Counted from the first letter of the stretch, positions 44,996-54,421 are shown. The stretch is DNA of 64,000 nucleotides from an uncultured Bacteroidales bacterium (GCA_902779085.1 CACYZY010000006.1:1-64000), one strand, 5' to 3'. Notes: generated by a model not told the origin, from the letters alone. Numbers and translations: made by a program.

Positions 44996-45026
44996 CAAAA
45001 ATAATGAAAGAATGTGTCAGAACAAA
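44996..45026 (-). promoter_or_regulatory. slyD-aroC-dipeptidase promoter
   Basis: Minus strand TTTG (45026-45023), 19 bases, TATTTTTG (45003-44996), 35 bases before the ATG. Exact consensus. Confidence 0.75.
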
Positions 45027-45143
45027 AGCTTTTCTGCGAATTTTATAATATTATTAGTACCTTGCAGCATACCTGTCCTGATTTCGTGGCAAAGTTGGAG
45101 ATAGCAAGGCAATAAATGCTCAAGTAATATACTTTAGTTGTAT

Positions 45144-46271
45144 CTACACCTTCATCAAGTCACTGATAATATCATCAGATACGAAGATGCCCTCCCTTGA
45201 AAGCCGGAGAGTGTCTTCATCTTGTAGCAGAAGACCTTGCTTTAGGAAAGGAGCTGCCAAATGCTGGCAATAGTTGTGGTATGCTTGTCCGAAACGTTGC
45301 TGCAAGTCGTTCAAACTAAACCCCTCACAGGTACGTAAACGTGTCATGATAAACTCATTATAGCGTGTGTCTTTATCAAGTGTCTCTTGTTCGTAGTTAC
45401 GTTGGCCTTTCTCTAGTGCATCGATGTACTTTTGTAGCGATGATACATTCCACTCGCGGCTATCGCCATCGAATGAGTGGGCACCAGGACCACAGCCTAA
45501 ATAAGGCACCTCGTGCCAGTAGGCACTGTTGTGGCGAGAGCGAAAGCTAGGTAGGGCAAAGTTGGATATTTCATAATGTTCATAGCCAGCTTTGTGCATT
45601 TCTTGACAAAGAATGCGGAACAGTTCTACGCTGGTATCTTCATCCACCTCAGCAATCTCATGATTTTGTAACATTTGCCACAATCGTGTGCCCCGCTCAT
45701 AGGTAAGGTGATAGGCAGAAATGTGTTGCACCTCCAGCGAGAAGGCCTTTTGCAAATCTTCCTTCCATTGCTCGGGCGTTTCTCCTGGCAATCCGTAGAT
45801 TAAGTCTATGCTAATGTTGCTAAACCCATGTTGCTGACAACGGCGTACAGCCTCGATGGCCTCTTGCGCCGTATGACGACGTCCAATCAGTTGTAGGGTG
45901 GGTTCGTGAAACGTCTGGATGCCCATGCTGATACGGTTGAAAGGCAGGGTGGTGAGCATCTTAACATAGTCATCAGTCAGGTCATCGGGGTTGGCTTCAA
46001 GGGTGATCTCTTCACAAGTGTCCAAATCATATACTTCCTCTATCTTGTTGAATATCCTACGAAAATCATTTCCAGACAGTTGTGAGGGAGTCCCACCTCC
46101 GAAGTAGAGGGTGCCGATGGACGCATCATGCAGGTAGTTTCGTCGCATTGCCAACTCTTCACAAAGCGCATCCACATAGCGTGACTTTAAGTCATGTAAT
46201 GTGGTAGAGAAGAAGTCGCAATAGGCACAGCGCGTTTTGCAAAAGGGCACATGTATGTAAATTCCTGCCAT
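45144..46271 (-). CDS. hemW: Radical SAM heme chaperone HemW
   Basis: The 375-residue product starts AGIYIHVPFCKTRCAYCDFF with the radical SAM cysteines Cys11, Cys15 and Cys18. It then has YFGGGTPSQLS, the SAM-binding ITLEANPDDL, and SMGIQTF, with the HemW-type GLPGETPEQW and YEISNFA. This branch (once called HemN-like) lacks coproporphyrinogen oxidase activity and binds heme for insertion into proteins. The C-terminal winged-helix segment (RYNEFIMTRLRTCEGF) is present. Divergent from the beta-galactosidase gene. Its presence fits a heme-using cell that also carries hmuSTUV. Confidence 0.94.
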   Translation of the reverse strand: MAGIYIHVPFCKTRCAYCDFFSTTLHDLKSRYVDALCEELAMRRNYLHDASIGTLYFGGGTPSQLSGNDFRRIFNKIEEVYDLDTCEEITLEANPDDLTDDYVKMLTTLPFNRISMGIQTFHEPTLQLIGRRHTAQEAIEAVRRCQQHGFSNISIDLIYGLPGETPEQWKEDLQKAFSLEVQHISAYHLTYERGTRLWQMLQNHEIAEVDEDTSVELFRILCQEMHKAGYEHYEISNFALPSFRSRHNSAYWHEVPYLGCGPGAHSFDGDSREWNVSSLQKYIDALEKGQRNYEQETLDKDTRYNEFIMTRLRTCEGFSLNDLQQRFGQAYHNYCQHLAAPFLKQGLLLQDEDTLRLSREGIFVSDDIISDLMKV

Positions 46272-46291
46272 GATGAGAATATTTATTTCTG

Positions 46292-46299
46292 CAAAAGTA
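46292..46299 (-). promoter_or_regulatory. hemW promoter -7 element
   Basis: TACTTTTG on the minus strand, 20 bases before the hemW ATG. It is 21 bases from the -7 element of the divergent beta-galactosidase gene. Confidence 0.6.
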
Positions 46300-46320
46300 G
46301 TTTATTTTATGCGAAAAGTG

Positions 46321-46328
46321 TAAATTTG
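46321..46328 (+). promoter_or_regulatory. Beta-galactosidase promoter -7 element
   Basis: TAAATTTG, 31 bases before the ATG at 46360; the -33 region is weak (TTTA). Confidence 0.55.
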
Positions 46329-46359
46329 TAGATTAGAAAATAACTAAAACAATGATACC

Positions 46360-49300
46360 ATGAAAAAACATTTGATGACAGGTTTGCTGGCACTGATGGC
46401 ACTGGGTGTTTACGCACAGGGCAACGAATGGAAAGACCCACGCGTGAACGAAGTGAACCGTTTGCCAATGCACAGCCACTATTTTGCTTTTGAAAACGAA
46501 AAAGCTGCTCAGGGTACACCCGAGCAGGCTGCCAATTACATGACCTTGCATGGCAACTGGAAGTTCAATTGGGTAGAAGATGCAGATGCACGTCCTAACG
46601 ACTTCTGGAAAATAGATTATAATGATCGTGCGTGGGGCACTATGCCTGTGCCTGGCATGTGGGAGCTCAATGGCTATGGGGACCCTTTATATGTGAACAT
46701 AGGTTATGCTTGGAAGAATCAGTTTGATAATAACCCGCCCGAGATTCCTGTGAAGAAGAACCACGTGGGCTCTTATCGTAAAGAGATAACCGTGCCTGCT
46801 GCATGGAACGGCAAGCAGATCATAGCTCATTTCGGTTCAGTGACCTCCAATATCTACCTTTGGGTGAATGGCCGTTTCGTGGGCTATAGCGAAGACAGTA
46901 AGTTGGAGGCAGAGTTTGACTTGACTCCTTTTGTTAAACCAGGACAGTCTAATCTTATAGCCTTCCAAGTGTTTCGCTGGTGCGACGGCACTTATTTGGA
47001 AGATCAGGACTTTTTCCGCTATTGCGGTGTGGCGCGTGACAGCTACCTTTATGCACGTAGTAAACAACAAATCAGTGATATCCGTGTGACGCCCGACTTG
47101 GATGCCCAATATCGTGATGGAAAATTAGACGTTCAGCTCACTACTAAAGGGGGTGGTACAGTAGATCTGGCACTGGTGGATGCTGCTGGTAAGGAAGTCG
47201 CAAACCAGAGCCTGAAGGCTGCCCCACAGATGAGAGTAACGCTCAATGTGCCTAACCCTAATAAATGGACGGCCGAGACGCCATACCTCTATACACTCAA
47301 GGCTACATTAAAGAACGGCGCCGATGTAGTGGAAGTTATTCCTGTGAAGGTTGGTTTCCGTAAGATAGAAATCAAGAATGCGCAAGTGTTGGTGAATGGA
47401 CAACCTGTACTCTTTAAGGGTGCCGACCGTCATGAACTTGATCCTGATGGTGGTTATGTGATGTCGCGCGACCGTATGATACAGGACATTCAGATAATGA
47501 AGAAGTTCAATATCAATGGTGTCAGAACCTGTCATTATCCAGATGACTCTTACTGGTATGACTTGTGCGACCAATATGGTATTTATGTAGTAGCAGAGGC
47601 CAACCTTGAATCACATGGCATGGGTTATGGCAAGGAAACATTGGCCATACGTGATGACTACAAACTAGCACACATGCAACGTAATCAGCGCAATGTGCAA
47701 CGCAACTATAACCATCCGAGCATCATTTTCTGGTCGCTTGGTAACGAGGCAGGATATGGTGAAAACTTTGAAGCGGCCTATGATTGGGTAAAGGCAACAG
47801 ACAAGAGCCGTCCTGTCCAGTACGAGAGAGCAGGCTATGATGGTAAGACCGATATCTATTGCCCGATGTACTTGGACTATAACAATGCTATCAAGTATAG
47901 CGAGGATCTAGCAAAGACCAAACCGCTGATTCAGTGCGAATATGCTCATGCAATGGGTAACTCTGAAGGTGGATTCAAGGAGTATTGGGAAATCATTCGT
48001 AAATACCCTAAATACCAGGGTGGCTTTATCTGGGACTTCGTTGATCAGTCCATTCGTTGGGAGAAGAATGGCAAGATGATTTATGGTTATGGTGGCGATT
48101 TCAACAAATTTGATGCCAGCGACCAGAACTTCTGTGACAATGGTTTGATAAGTCCAGACCGTGTGCCTAATCCCCATATGTATGAGGTGGGCTACTACTA
48201 CCAGAATATCTGGACAAAGCCCGTAGATATGGAGAAAGGTCTCATCAGTGTGTATAATGAAAACTTCTTCCGTGACCTCTCCGACTACTACATGGAGTGG
48301 ACTTTGTTGCATAACGGCAAGGTAGAAAAGACGGGCAGGGTAGATAACCTAAACGTAGCACCTCAGCAAACAGCTAACATCCAACTTGATTATGGTGAAA
48401 CTTGCAAGCACTGTGAATGGTTGCTCAATGTGAGCTATAAGCTGAAGCAACGTGACGGTCTACTGCCTGTAGGCTTTGAGGTGGCTAAGGATCAGTTGGT
48501 AATCAACCCATTCCAGGGTACCAACGTAGAATTGAAGAACAAAGTGACTAATAATGTAGAAACCTTAAAGCCTGTTATCGACAATAAAGATAAGAACTAT
48601 ATTATTATAAGTGGAGAGCAGTTCAGGATGGAGTTCAGTCGCCAGACGGGCTACTTGGTGAAATACCAGCTTGCCGGACAGGAGGTATTACAGGAGGGCG
48701 CTTCACTGACACCTAACTTCTGGCGTGCTCCTACTGATAACGACTTTGGTGCTCGCCTGCAGTTGCGCTATGCTGCTTGGAAGAATCCAGAGATGAAACT
48801 GAAGAAACTGTCGCAGGAAGAGAAAGACGGTATGGCACTGGTGAAGGCAGAGTATGACATGGATGCTGTGAAGGCGAAGCTGGAACTGACCTACCTTATT
48901 AATAATAAAGGAGCCGTGAAGGTAACACAGAAACTTACTGCCGATAAGGATGCCAAGGTGGCCAATATGTTCCGCTTCGGTATGCAGTTGCCTATGCCAG
49001 AGAATTATGAAACGATTGAATACTATGGCCGTGGTCCTATCGAGAACTATGCTGACCGTAACAACAATACCTTCCTGGCCATCTATCACCAGACGGTTAC
49101 TGACCAGTTCTACCCATATATTCGTCCGCAGGAGAATGGCAACAAGACCGATATCCGCTATTGGAAGATGACCAACCAAACGGGTAAGGGTATTCAGATT
49201 GTAGCAGAACAACCCTTCTCTGCATCTGCCCTGCATTATACCATCGAACAGTTGGATGAAGGTGTGGCAAAGCGTCAGATGCACTCGCATGAGATAGAAC

Positions 49301-49461
49301 CTGCACGTCTTACCAACCTGTTGATTGACAAAGCACAGATGGGCCTGGGATGTATTACCAGCTGGGGTACGCTGCCTTTGGAGGAGTATATGCTGCCTTA
49401 TCAGGATTATGAGTTTACCTTTGTTATTTCACCCATTGACAGCAACATTGTGATTGACTAA
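46360..49461 (+). CDS. Secreted GH2 beta-galactosidase
   Basis: The 1033-residue product has a signal peptide (MKKHLMTGLLALMALGVYAQ), unlike E. coli LacZ, so it acts in the periplasm. The LacZ-type five-domain order is visible: sugar-binding domain (WGTMPVPGMWELNGYG), Ig-like domain, TIM barrel with the acid/base Glu463 in WSLGNEAGYG and the nucleophile Glu527 in LIQCEYAHAMGNS. After these come DUF4981 and the beta-sandwich small-chain domain (NFWRAPTDNDFG; YYGRGPIENYADR). It hydrolyses terminal beta-galactosides. No SusC/D genes or regulator lie next to it, so it is not part of an obvious polysaccharide locus; a single-gene unit divergent from hemW. Confidence 0.95.
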   Translation: MKKHLMTGLLALMALGVYAQGNEWKDPRVNEVNRLPMHSHYFAFENEKAAQGTPEQAANYMTLHGNWKFNWVEDADARPNDFWKIDYNDRAWGTMPVPGMWELNGYGDPLYVNIGYAWKNQFDNNPPEIPVKKNHVGSYRKEITVPAAWNGKQIIAHFGSVTSNIYLWVNGRFVGYSEDSKLEAEFDLTPFVKPGQSNLIAFQVFRWCDGTYLEDQDFFRYCGVARDSYLYARSKQQISDIRVTPDLDAQYRDGKLDVQLTTKGGGTVDLALVDAAGKEVANQSLKAAPQMRVTLNVPNPNKWTAETPYLYTLKATLKNGADVVEVIPVKVGFRKIEIKNAQVLVNGQPVLFKGADRHELDPDGGYVMSRDRMIQDIQIMKKFNINGVRTCHYPDDSYWYDLCDQYGIYVVAEANLESHGMGYGKETLAIRDDYKLAHMQRNQRNVQRNYNHPSIIFWSLGNEAGYGENFEAAYDWVKATDKSRPVQYERAGYDGKTDIYCPMYLDYNNAIKYSEDLAKTKPLIQCEYAHAMGNSEGGFKEYWEIIRKYPKYQGGFIWDFVDQSIRWEKNGKMIYGYGGDFNKFDASDQNFCDNGLISPDRVPNPHMYEVGYYYQNIWTKPVDMEKGLISVYNENFFRDLSDYYMEWTLLHNGKVEKTGRVDNLNVAPQQTANIQLDYGETCKHCEWLLNVSYKLKQRDGLLPVGFEVAKDQLVINPFQGTNVELKNKVTNNVETLKPVIDNKDKNYIIISGEQFRMEFSRQTGYLVKYQLAGQEVLQEGASLTPNFWRAPTDNDFGARLQLRYAAWKNPEMKLKKLSQEEKDGMALVKAEYDMDAVKAKLELTYLINNKGAVKVTQKLTADKDAKVANMFRFGMQLPMPENYETIEYYGRGPIENYADRNNNTFLAIYHQTVTDQFYPYIRPQENGNKTDIRYWKMTNQTGKGIQIVAEQPFSASALHYTIEQLDEGVAKRQMHSHEIEPARLTNLLIDKAQMGLGCITSWGTLPLEEYMLPYQDYEFTFVISPIDSNIVID

Positions 49462-49510
49462 TTTAGTTATGAAATTGTAAAAAAGTGCCCAAAGAGTTGC
49501 TTTTTATACT

Positions 49511-49518
49511 TAGATTTG
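49511..49518 (+). promoter_or_regulatory. Possible promoter -7 element before the EF-G2 gene
   Basis: TAGATTTG matches TAnnTTTG and lies 65 bases upstream of the ATG at 49583, giving a leader of roughly 58 bases. No good -33 element. Confidence 0.4.
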
Positions 49519-49582
49519 CTAATTTGCACCGCTTTTTTACAAAGCACCTGGTGAAAGATTATAAATTTAATAATTAAATACC

Positions 49583-51742
49583 ATGAAAGTTTATCAAACT
49601 AACGAAATTAAGAACATTGCCTTGTTAGGTAGTGATGGCGCCGGAAAAACCACTCTCACAGAGTCTTTGCTCTTTGAGGGTGGTATCATAAAACGTCGCG
49701 GTAGAGTGAGTCAGAAGAACACAGTGAGTGACTACTTCCCTGTAGAACAGGAATATGGCTACTCTGTCTTCTCCACAGTATTTCATGTAGAATATAACGG
49801 CAAGAAGCTGAATATCATCGACTGCCCGGGTAGTGATGACTTTGCAGGAGCATATCTGACTGCCTTGAACGTAACAGATACAGCTATCCTGTTGCTCAAT
49901 GGCCAGTATGGCCCTGAGGTAACGACTCAGAACCACTTCCGTTATACCGAGAAGTTGGGTAAGCCAGTTATTTTCCTGGTAAACCAGTTGGATAGCGACA
50001 AGTGCGACTATGACAATTGCGTTGAGCGCCTGCGTGAGACTTATGGTTCAAAGGTTGTTCAGATTCAGTATCCGTTGAATCAGGGTCCTGATTTCAACTC
50101 ACTGATTGATGTGCTGCTGATGAAGAAGTATTCATGGGGTCCTGAAGGTGGTGCACCTACCATTGAGGATATCCCTGCTTCTGAGATGGACAAGGCTACC
50201 GAGTTGCACAACAAGTTGGTGGAAGCAGCTGCTGAACACGATGAGGCTTTGATGGAGAAATTCTTCATGGAGGAGCCTTTGAATGAAGATGAGCTGCGTT
50301 TGGGTATCCGCAAGGGTCTGGCAAGCCGTGGCATGTTCCCAGTGTTCTGCGTTTGCGCTGTGAAGGATATGGGCGTTCGCCGTCTGATGGAGTTCCTGGG
50401 CAACGTAGTGCCTTTCGTTGATGATATGCCAGCTGTAAAGAACACAGCAGGTGAGGAAGTGAAACCAGATCCTAATGGTCCTACTTCTGTATTCTTCTTC
50501 AAGACTTCAGTTGAACCACATATCGGTGATGTTCAGTACTTCAAGGTAATGAGCGGTACGCTGAAGGAAGGTGATGACCTGACCAATGCTGACCGTGGCT
50601 CTAAGGAGCGCATCGCTCAGATCTACTCTCCTGCAGGTGCCAACCGCGAGAAGGTAGAGATGATGGTAGCTGGTGATATCGGCTGTACAGTGAAGTTGAA
50701 GGATGTTCGCGTAGGTAACACCTTGAACGGCAAGGATTGCGAGTACCGTTTCGACTTCATCAAGTATCCTAACTCTAAGTACTCACGTGCTATCCGTCCT
50801 GCTAACGAAGCAGATATGGAGAAGATGATGGGCTTGCTGAACCGTATGCATGAGGAAGACCCAACTTGGATTGTTGACCAGTCTAAGGAATTGCGTCAGA
50901 CTATCCTCTATGGTCAGGGTGAGTTCCACCTGCGTACCTTGAAGTGGCGCATGGAGAACAATGAGAAGATGCAGATTGTCTATGATGAGCCACGCATCCC
51001 ATATCGTGAAACCATTACTAAGGCAGCCCGTGCAGACTATCGTCATAAGAAACAGTCAGGTGGTGCTGGTCAATTTGGTGAGGTTCACCTCATTGTAGAG
51101 CCTTATACCGAGGGCATGCCTGAACCTACCGTTTATAAGTTCAATGGTCAGGAATATCGTATCTCTGTTAAGGGTAAAGATGAGTATCCATTGGAGTGGG
51201 GTGGTAAGTTGGTGTTCTACAACGCTATCGTTGGTGGTTCAATCGACGCTCGATTCATGCCTGCTATCCTGAAGGGTATCATGTCACGTTTGGAGCAGGG
51301 CCCGTTGACCGGTTCATATGCTCGTGACGTACGTGTTATCGTTTACGATGGTAAGATGCACCCAGTAGATTCTAATGAAATCTCATTCATGCTGGCTGGC
51401 CGTAACGCTTTCAGCGAGGCATTCCGCAACGCAGGTCCTAAGATCCTGGAGCCTATCTATGATGTAGATGTTCTGGTGCCTGCTGACTACATGGGTGATG
51501 TGATGAGTGACTTGCAGGGTCGTCGTGCCATGATCATGGGTATGGACAGCGAGTCTGGTTTCCAGAAGCTGAGTGCTAAGGTGCCTCTGAAGGAAATGTC
51601 ATCTTACTCAACTGCCTTGAGTTCATTGACTGGTGGTCGTGCATCATTTGTTATGAGCTTCTCAGGCTACGAACTCGTTCCTACTGATGTGCAGAACAAG
51701 CTCATCAAGGAGTTCGAGGAAAGCAACAAGGAAGACGAATAA
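49583..51742 (+). CDS. fusA2: EF-G2-type translocase paralogue with altered GTPase motifs
   Basis: The 719-residue product has the five-domain EF-G plan, but its G domain departs from canonical EF-G. The P-loop is intact (GSDGAGKT at 16-23). The usual DTPGH box is DCPGSDDF at 80-87, so the catalytic His is Ser84. The RGIT of switch I is EYGYS, and the NKxD specificity box is NQLD at 134-137. Domain IV-V are EF-G-like (GQGEFHLRTLKWRM; VGGSIDARFMPAILKGIM). Published work on Bacteroides EF-G2 describes a paralogue that supports slow translation without GTP hydrolysis during starvation; this protein fits that class. It is a single-gene unit with a strong terminator. Confidence 0.9.
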   Translation: MKVYQTNEIKNIALLGSDGAGKTTLTESLLFEGGIIKRRGRVSQKNTVSDYFPVEQEYGYSVFSTVFHVEYNGKKLNIIDCPGSDDFAGAYLTALNVTDTAILLLNGQYGPEVTTQNHFRYTEKLGKPVIFLVNQLDSDKCDYDNCVERLRETYGSKVVQIQYPLNQGPDFNSLIDVLLMKKYSWGPEGGAPTIEDIPASEMDKATELHNKLVEAAAEHDEALMEKFFMEEPLNEDELRLGIRKGLASRGMFPVFCVCAVKDMGVRRLMEFLGNVVPFVDDMPAVKNTAGEEVKPDPNGPTSVFFFKTSVEPHIGDVQYFKVMSGTLKEGDDLTNADRGSKERIAQIYSPAGANREKVEMMVAGDIGCTVKLKDVRVGNTLNGKDCEYRFDFIKYPNSKYSRAIRPANEADMEKMMGLLNRMHEEDPTWIVDQSKELRQTILYGQGEFHLRTLKWRMENNEKMQIVYDEPRIPYRETITKAARADYRHKKQSGGAGQFGEVHLIVEPYTEGMPEPTVYKFNGQEYRISVKGKDEYPLEWGGKLVFYNAIVGGSIDARFMPAILKGIMSRLEQGPLTGSYARDVRVIVYDGKMHPVDSNEISFMLAGRNAFSEAFRNAGPKILEPIYDVDVLVPADYMGDVMSDLQGRRAMIMGMDSESGFQKLSAKVPLKEMSSYSTALSSLTGGRASFVMSFSGYELVPTDVQNKLIKEFEESNKEDE

Positions 51743-51765
51743 GCGTACACACCTTATTTATATAT

Positions 51766-51808
51766 ACACGGACCGCATCGACATTTCGGTGCGGTCCGTG
51801 TTGTTTTT
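51766..51808 (+). terminator. Terminator after the EF-G2 gene
   Basis: Perfect 12-base arms ACACGGACCGCA / TGCGGTCCGTGT with a 12-base loop and a TGTTTTTT tail, 24 bases after the stop codon. Confidence 0.85.
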
Positions 51809-51851
51809 TAATATTGTTAACGCAAATCTTCGAAAAAAATTAACAATTTGC

Positions 51852-51882
51852 TTGCATGTTATGAATGTAATTGTTAAATTTG
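51852..51882 (+). promoter_or_regulatory. rprX-rprY promoter
   Basis: TTG (51852-51854), 20 bases, TAAATTTG (51875-51882), 41 bases before the rprX ATG. Confidence 0.6.
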
Positions 51883-51922
51883 CTCCGTCAATGAGACAAA
51901 AACAACAAGACATAACGCAGAT

Positions 51923-53455
51923 ATGAAGAAAACGACAATATGGATATTAGGCATTGTGATGGGACTTTCGTTCCTCAGTCTGCTATATCTGCAGATCAGC
52001 TACATCGAGGAGATGGCTACCATGCGCAATGAGCAGTTCGACGAGTCCGTCAAGCGTGCTTTGCTGGCAGCATCGAAGGATGTAGAGTCTGAGGAAGTAG
52101 ACCGATGGTTGCGTGAAGACATCTCTTCGATTGACCGCAATGCTTGGAGTCAGAGTTCTCAGAATTCCAAGACCCAATCCCAGAGCTTTACTATAACGGG
52201 ACCTGATGGTTCAAAGATTGAGCTGAAGACCTTCTCGGGAGGAACCCAAGAGTTGCCTAAAGCGATGATATCCCGTCGTCATGGTACCAAGACCATCCCA
52301 CAGACCTCACGCTCAATGGCTGAAATGCTGAGAAACCGCTACCTCTACCAGCGCGATTTGCTGGATGAGATTGCCTGGCAGATGGTGTATAATGCTGATG
52401 TGAAACCCGTATCTGAAAGAATCAACTTTAGGAACCTCGATAATTACATCCATTCTGGATTGGTGGACAATGGCGTGAACCTCAGCTATCACTTCAAGGT
52501 GATTGACGGTGATGGTAAGGAGGTATATCGTTGTTCAGATTTCAATGAGAAGGGGAGCGACCAGATTTATACTCAGCCATTGTTCTTGAATGATACACCA
52601 GCACGTATGAGTATGGTACAAGTGCATTTCCCTGGTAAGCGCGACTATATCTTTGACTCTGTGAGTTTCATGATTCCGTCAGTGGTATTCACCCTGGTAT
52701 TGCTGGTTACCTTCATCTTTACCATTTATGTCATCTTCCGTCAGAAGAAGTTAACCGAGATGAAGAATGACTTTATCAACAACATGACACATGAGTTTAA
52801 GACACCTATTTCTACCATCTCGTTGGCTGCTCAGATGCTCAATGACCCGGCAGTATCGAAATCACCGAGCATGTTCCAGCACATATCGGGTGTCATTAAC
52901 GATGAAACCAAACGCCTGAGACTTGAAGTAGAAAAGGTGTTGCAAATGTCAATGTTCGACCACGACAAGGCCACCATGAAGCCTAAGGAGATTGATATGA
53001 ACGCCCTGATTGAGGGCGTAGTCAATACCTTCGCATTGAAGGTGGAACGCTATAATGGCAAGATTGACAGCGAGCTGTTGGCTGAAGACCCTATTGTTTA
53101 TGCCGACGAGATGCACATCACCAATGTCATCTTCAACCTCATGGACAATGCGGTGAAATACAAGCGCGAGGATGTTGATTTGCACCTCACCGTCAAGACG
53201 TGGAACGAGGGCAAGAAGTTGATGATTGCCGTGCAGGACAACGGCATCGGTATCAAGAAAGAAAATTTAAAAAAGATATTTGATAGGTTCTACCGCGTGC
53301 ATACAGGTAATCTGCACGATGTAAAGGGATTTGGTTTGGGACTGGCCTATGTGAAGAAGATTATTACCGACCATAATGGTACTATCAAGGCCGAGAGCGA
53401 ACTGAATGTCGGGACCAGATTTATTATTGCATTACCTTTATTTAATCTTGAGTGA
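51923..53455 (+). CDS. rprX: RprX-like sensor histidine kinase
   Basis: The 510-residue inner-membrane sensor has a membrane helix at about 5-25, a periplasmic region of about 220 residues, and a second helix at about 251-272. A catalytic core follows: H-box FINNMTHEFKTPIS with phosphoacceptor His290, N-box VIFNLMDNAVKY, and G-boxes DNGIGIKKENLKKIF and GFGLGLAYVKKI. The order matches RprX of Bacteroides fragilis. The response regulator starts one base after its stop codon. The signal sensed is not known; the periplasmic domain shows no recognised fold. Confidence 0.88.
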   Translation: MKKTTIWILGIVMGLSFLSLLYLQISYIEEMATMRNEQFDESVKRALLAASKDVESEEVDRWLREDISSIDRNAWSQSSQNSKTQSQSFTITGPDGSKIELKTFSGGTQELPKAMISRRHGTKTIPQTSRSMAEMLRNRYLYQRDLLDEIAWQMVYNADVKPVSERINFRNLDNYIHSGLVDNGVNLSYHFKVIDGDGKEVYRCSDFNEKGSDQIYTQPLFLNDTPARMSMVQVHFPGKRDYIFDSVSFMIPSVVFTLVLLVTFIFTIYVIFRQKKLTEMKNDFINNMTHEFKTPISTISLAAQMLNDPAVSKSPSMFQHISGVINDETKRLRLEVEKVLQMSMFDHDKATMKPKEIDMNALIEGVVNTFALKVERYNGKIDSELLAEDPIVYADEMHITNVIFNLMDNAVKYKREDVDLHLTVKTWNEGKKLMIAVQDNGIGIKKENLKKIFDRFYRVHTGNLHDVKGFGLGLAYVKKIITDHNGTIKAESELNVGTRFIIALPLFNLE

Positions 53456-53456
53456 T

Positions 53457-54161
53457 ATGGACGATAAATTACGTATTCTATTATGTGAGGACGATGAGAA
53501 TCTGGGCATGCTGCTCAGAGAGTACTTACAGGCCAAAGGCTATATTGCAGATCTCTTCCCCGATGGAGATGCAGGCTACAAGGCATTCTTAAAGACCAAG
53601 TATGACATCTGCGTGTTTGACGTGATGATGCCGAAGAAAGATGGTTTCACGCTGGCAAAAGAGGTACGCTCTGCCAATTCTGAGGTACCTATCATTTTCT
53701 TGACTGCTAAGACGCTGAAGGAAGATATCCTGGAAGGTTTCAAAATTGGTGCCGATGATTATATCACAAAACCTTTCAGTATGGAAGAGCTGACTTTGCG
53801 TGTTGAGGCAATTTTGCGCAGAGTAAGAGGCAAACGCAACAAAGACAACAACACCTTTAAGATTGGTAAGTTTACCTTTGATATCCAGAAACAGATCCTG
53901 TCGATTGATGGCGAGCAGACTAAGCTTACCACCAAGGAGTCAGAGCTGTTGAACCTGCTCTGCACTCATGCCAATGATGTGCTGAACCGTGACTTCGCCC
54001 TGAAGACTATATGGATTGACGACAACTACTTCAATGCACGTAGCATGGATGTATATATCACCAAACTGCGTAAGCACCTGAAGGCAGACCCTGCTATTGA
54101 GATTATCAATATTCACGGCAAGGGCTATAAGCTGATTATCCCAGAGTCTAATGAAGGCTAA
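53457..54161 (+). CDS. rprY: RprY-like response regulator (OmpR family)
   Basis: The 234-residue regulator starts MDDKLRILLCEDDENLGMLL, with the acidic pocket at residues 11-13, the phosphoacceptor Asp55 in VFDVMMPKKDGF, and the conserved Lys in ITKPFSMEEL. The C-terminal half is a winged-helix DNA-binding domain (LTTKESELLNLLC; NARSMDVYITKLRKHL). It closely follows RprY of Bacteroides/Porphyromonas, a regulator linked to oxidative stress and metabolic genes there. The longer frame from 53406 lies within rprX and is not used. A terminator follows after 26 bases. Confidence 0.9.
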   Translation: MDDKLRILLCEDDENLGMLLREYLQAKGYIADLFPDGDAGYKAFLKTKYDICVFDVMMPKKDGFTLAKEVRSANSEVPIIFLTAKTLKEDILEGFKIGADDYITKPFSMEELTLRVEAILRRVRGKRNKDNNTFKIGKFTFDIQKQILSIDGEQTKLTTKESELLNLLCTHANDVLNRDFALKTIWIDDNYFNARSMDVYITKLRKHLKADPAIEIINIHGKGYKLIIPESNEG

Positions 54162-54187
54162 TCTTCAAGGATGTAAGGAAAATAATT

Positions 54188-54220
54188 AAGGCAGCTTCTT
54201 ATGAAGCTGCCTTTTCTTTT
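54188..54220. terminator. rprY terminator
   Basis: AAGGCAGCTTC, loop TTAT, GAAGCTGCCTT, then TTCTTTT. The gene on the other side is convergent, so it may act in both directions. Confidence 0.85.
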
Positions 54221-54244
54221 CAAACACGATTTCGTGTGGGAAGA

Positions 54245-54421
54245 TTAGTCTGCCAAACGCTTGTTGATAACGATGTAAACGATCAGACCTACAACCATCA
54301 GGAAGAAGAGGCCACCCAATACACCATTGTTGTTAACGTTGCCGGTTAACTGGCAAGCAATCATGCCAATACCACCCAGCAGGATTAAAATCAGTCCCAG
54401 ATTCTTTAAAAAGCCTTTCAT
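54245..54421 (-). CDS. Small 58-residue membrane protein
   Basis: A short frame on the minus strand encodes MKGFLKNLGLILILLGGIGM..., 58 residues with two hydrophobic segments (about 7-23 and 35-52) joined by TGNVNNNG, and a basic end KRLAD. Codon use and an in-frame ATG/TAA pair between two terminator-like regions support a real gene. Similar tiny two-helix proteins of unknown function occur in Bacteroidales, but the assignment rests on my recollection of the pattern. A Cys at 23 (MIAC) also leaves open a lipoprotein. No promoter was found. Confidence 0.65.
   Translation of the reverse strand: MKGFLKNLGLILILLGGIGMIACQLTGNVNNNGVLGGLFFLMVVGLIVYIVINKRLAD

Noticed and set aside
44962-45143. Small gene between slyD and hemW
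   Set aside because: Contains only the slyD promoter and AT-rich sequence; no frame with start codon and reasonable composition.
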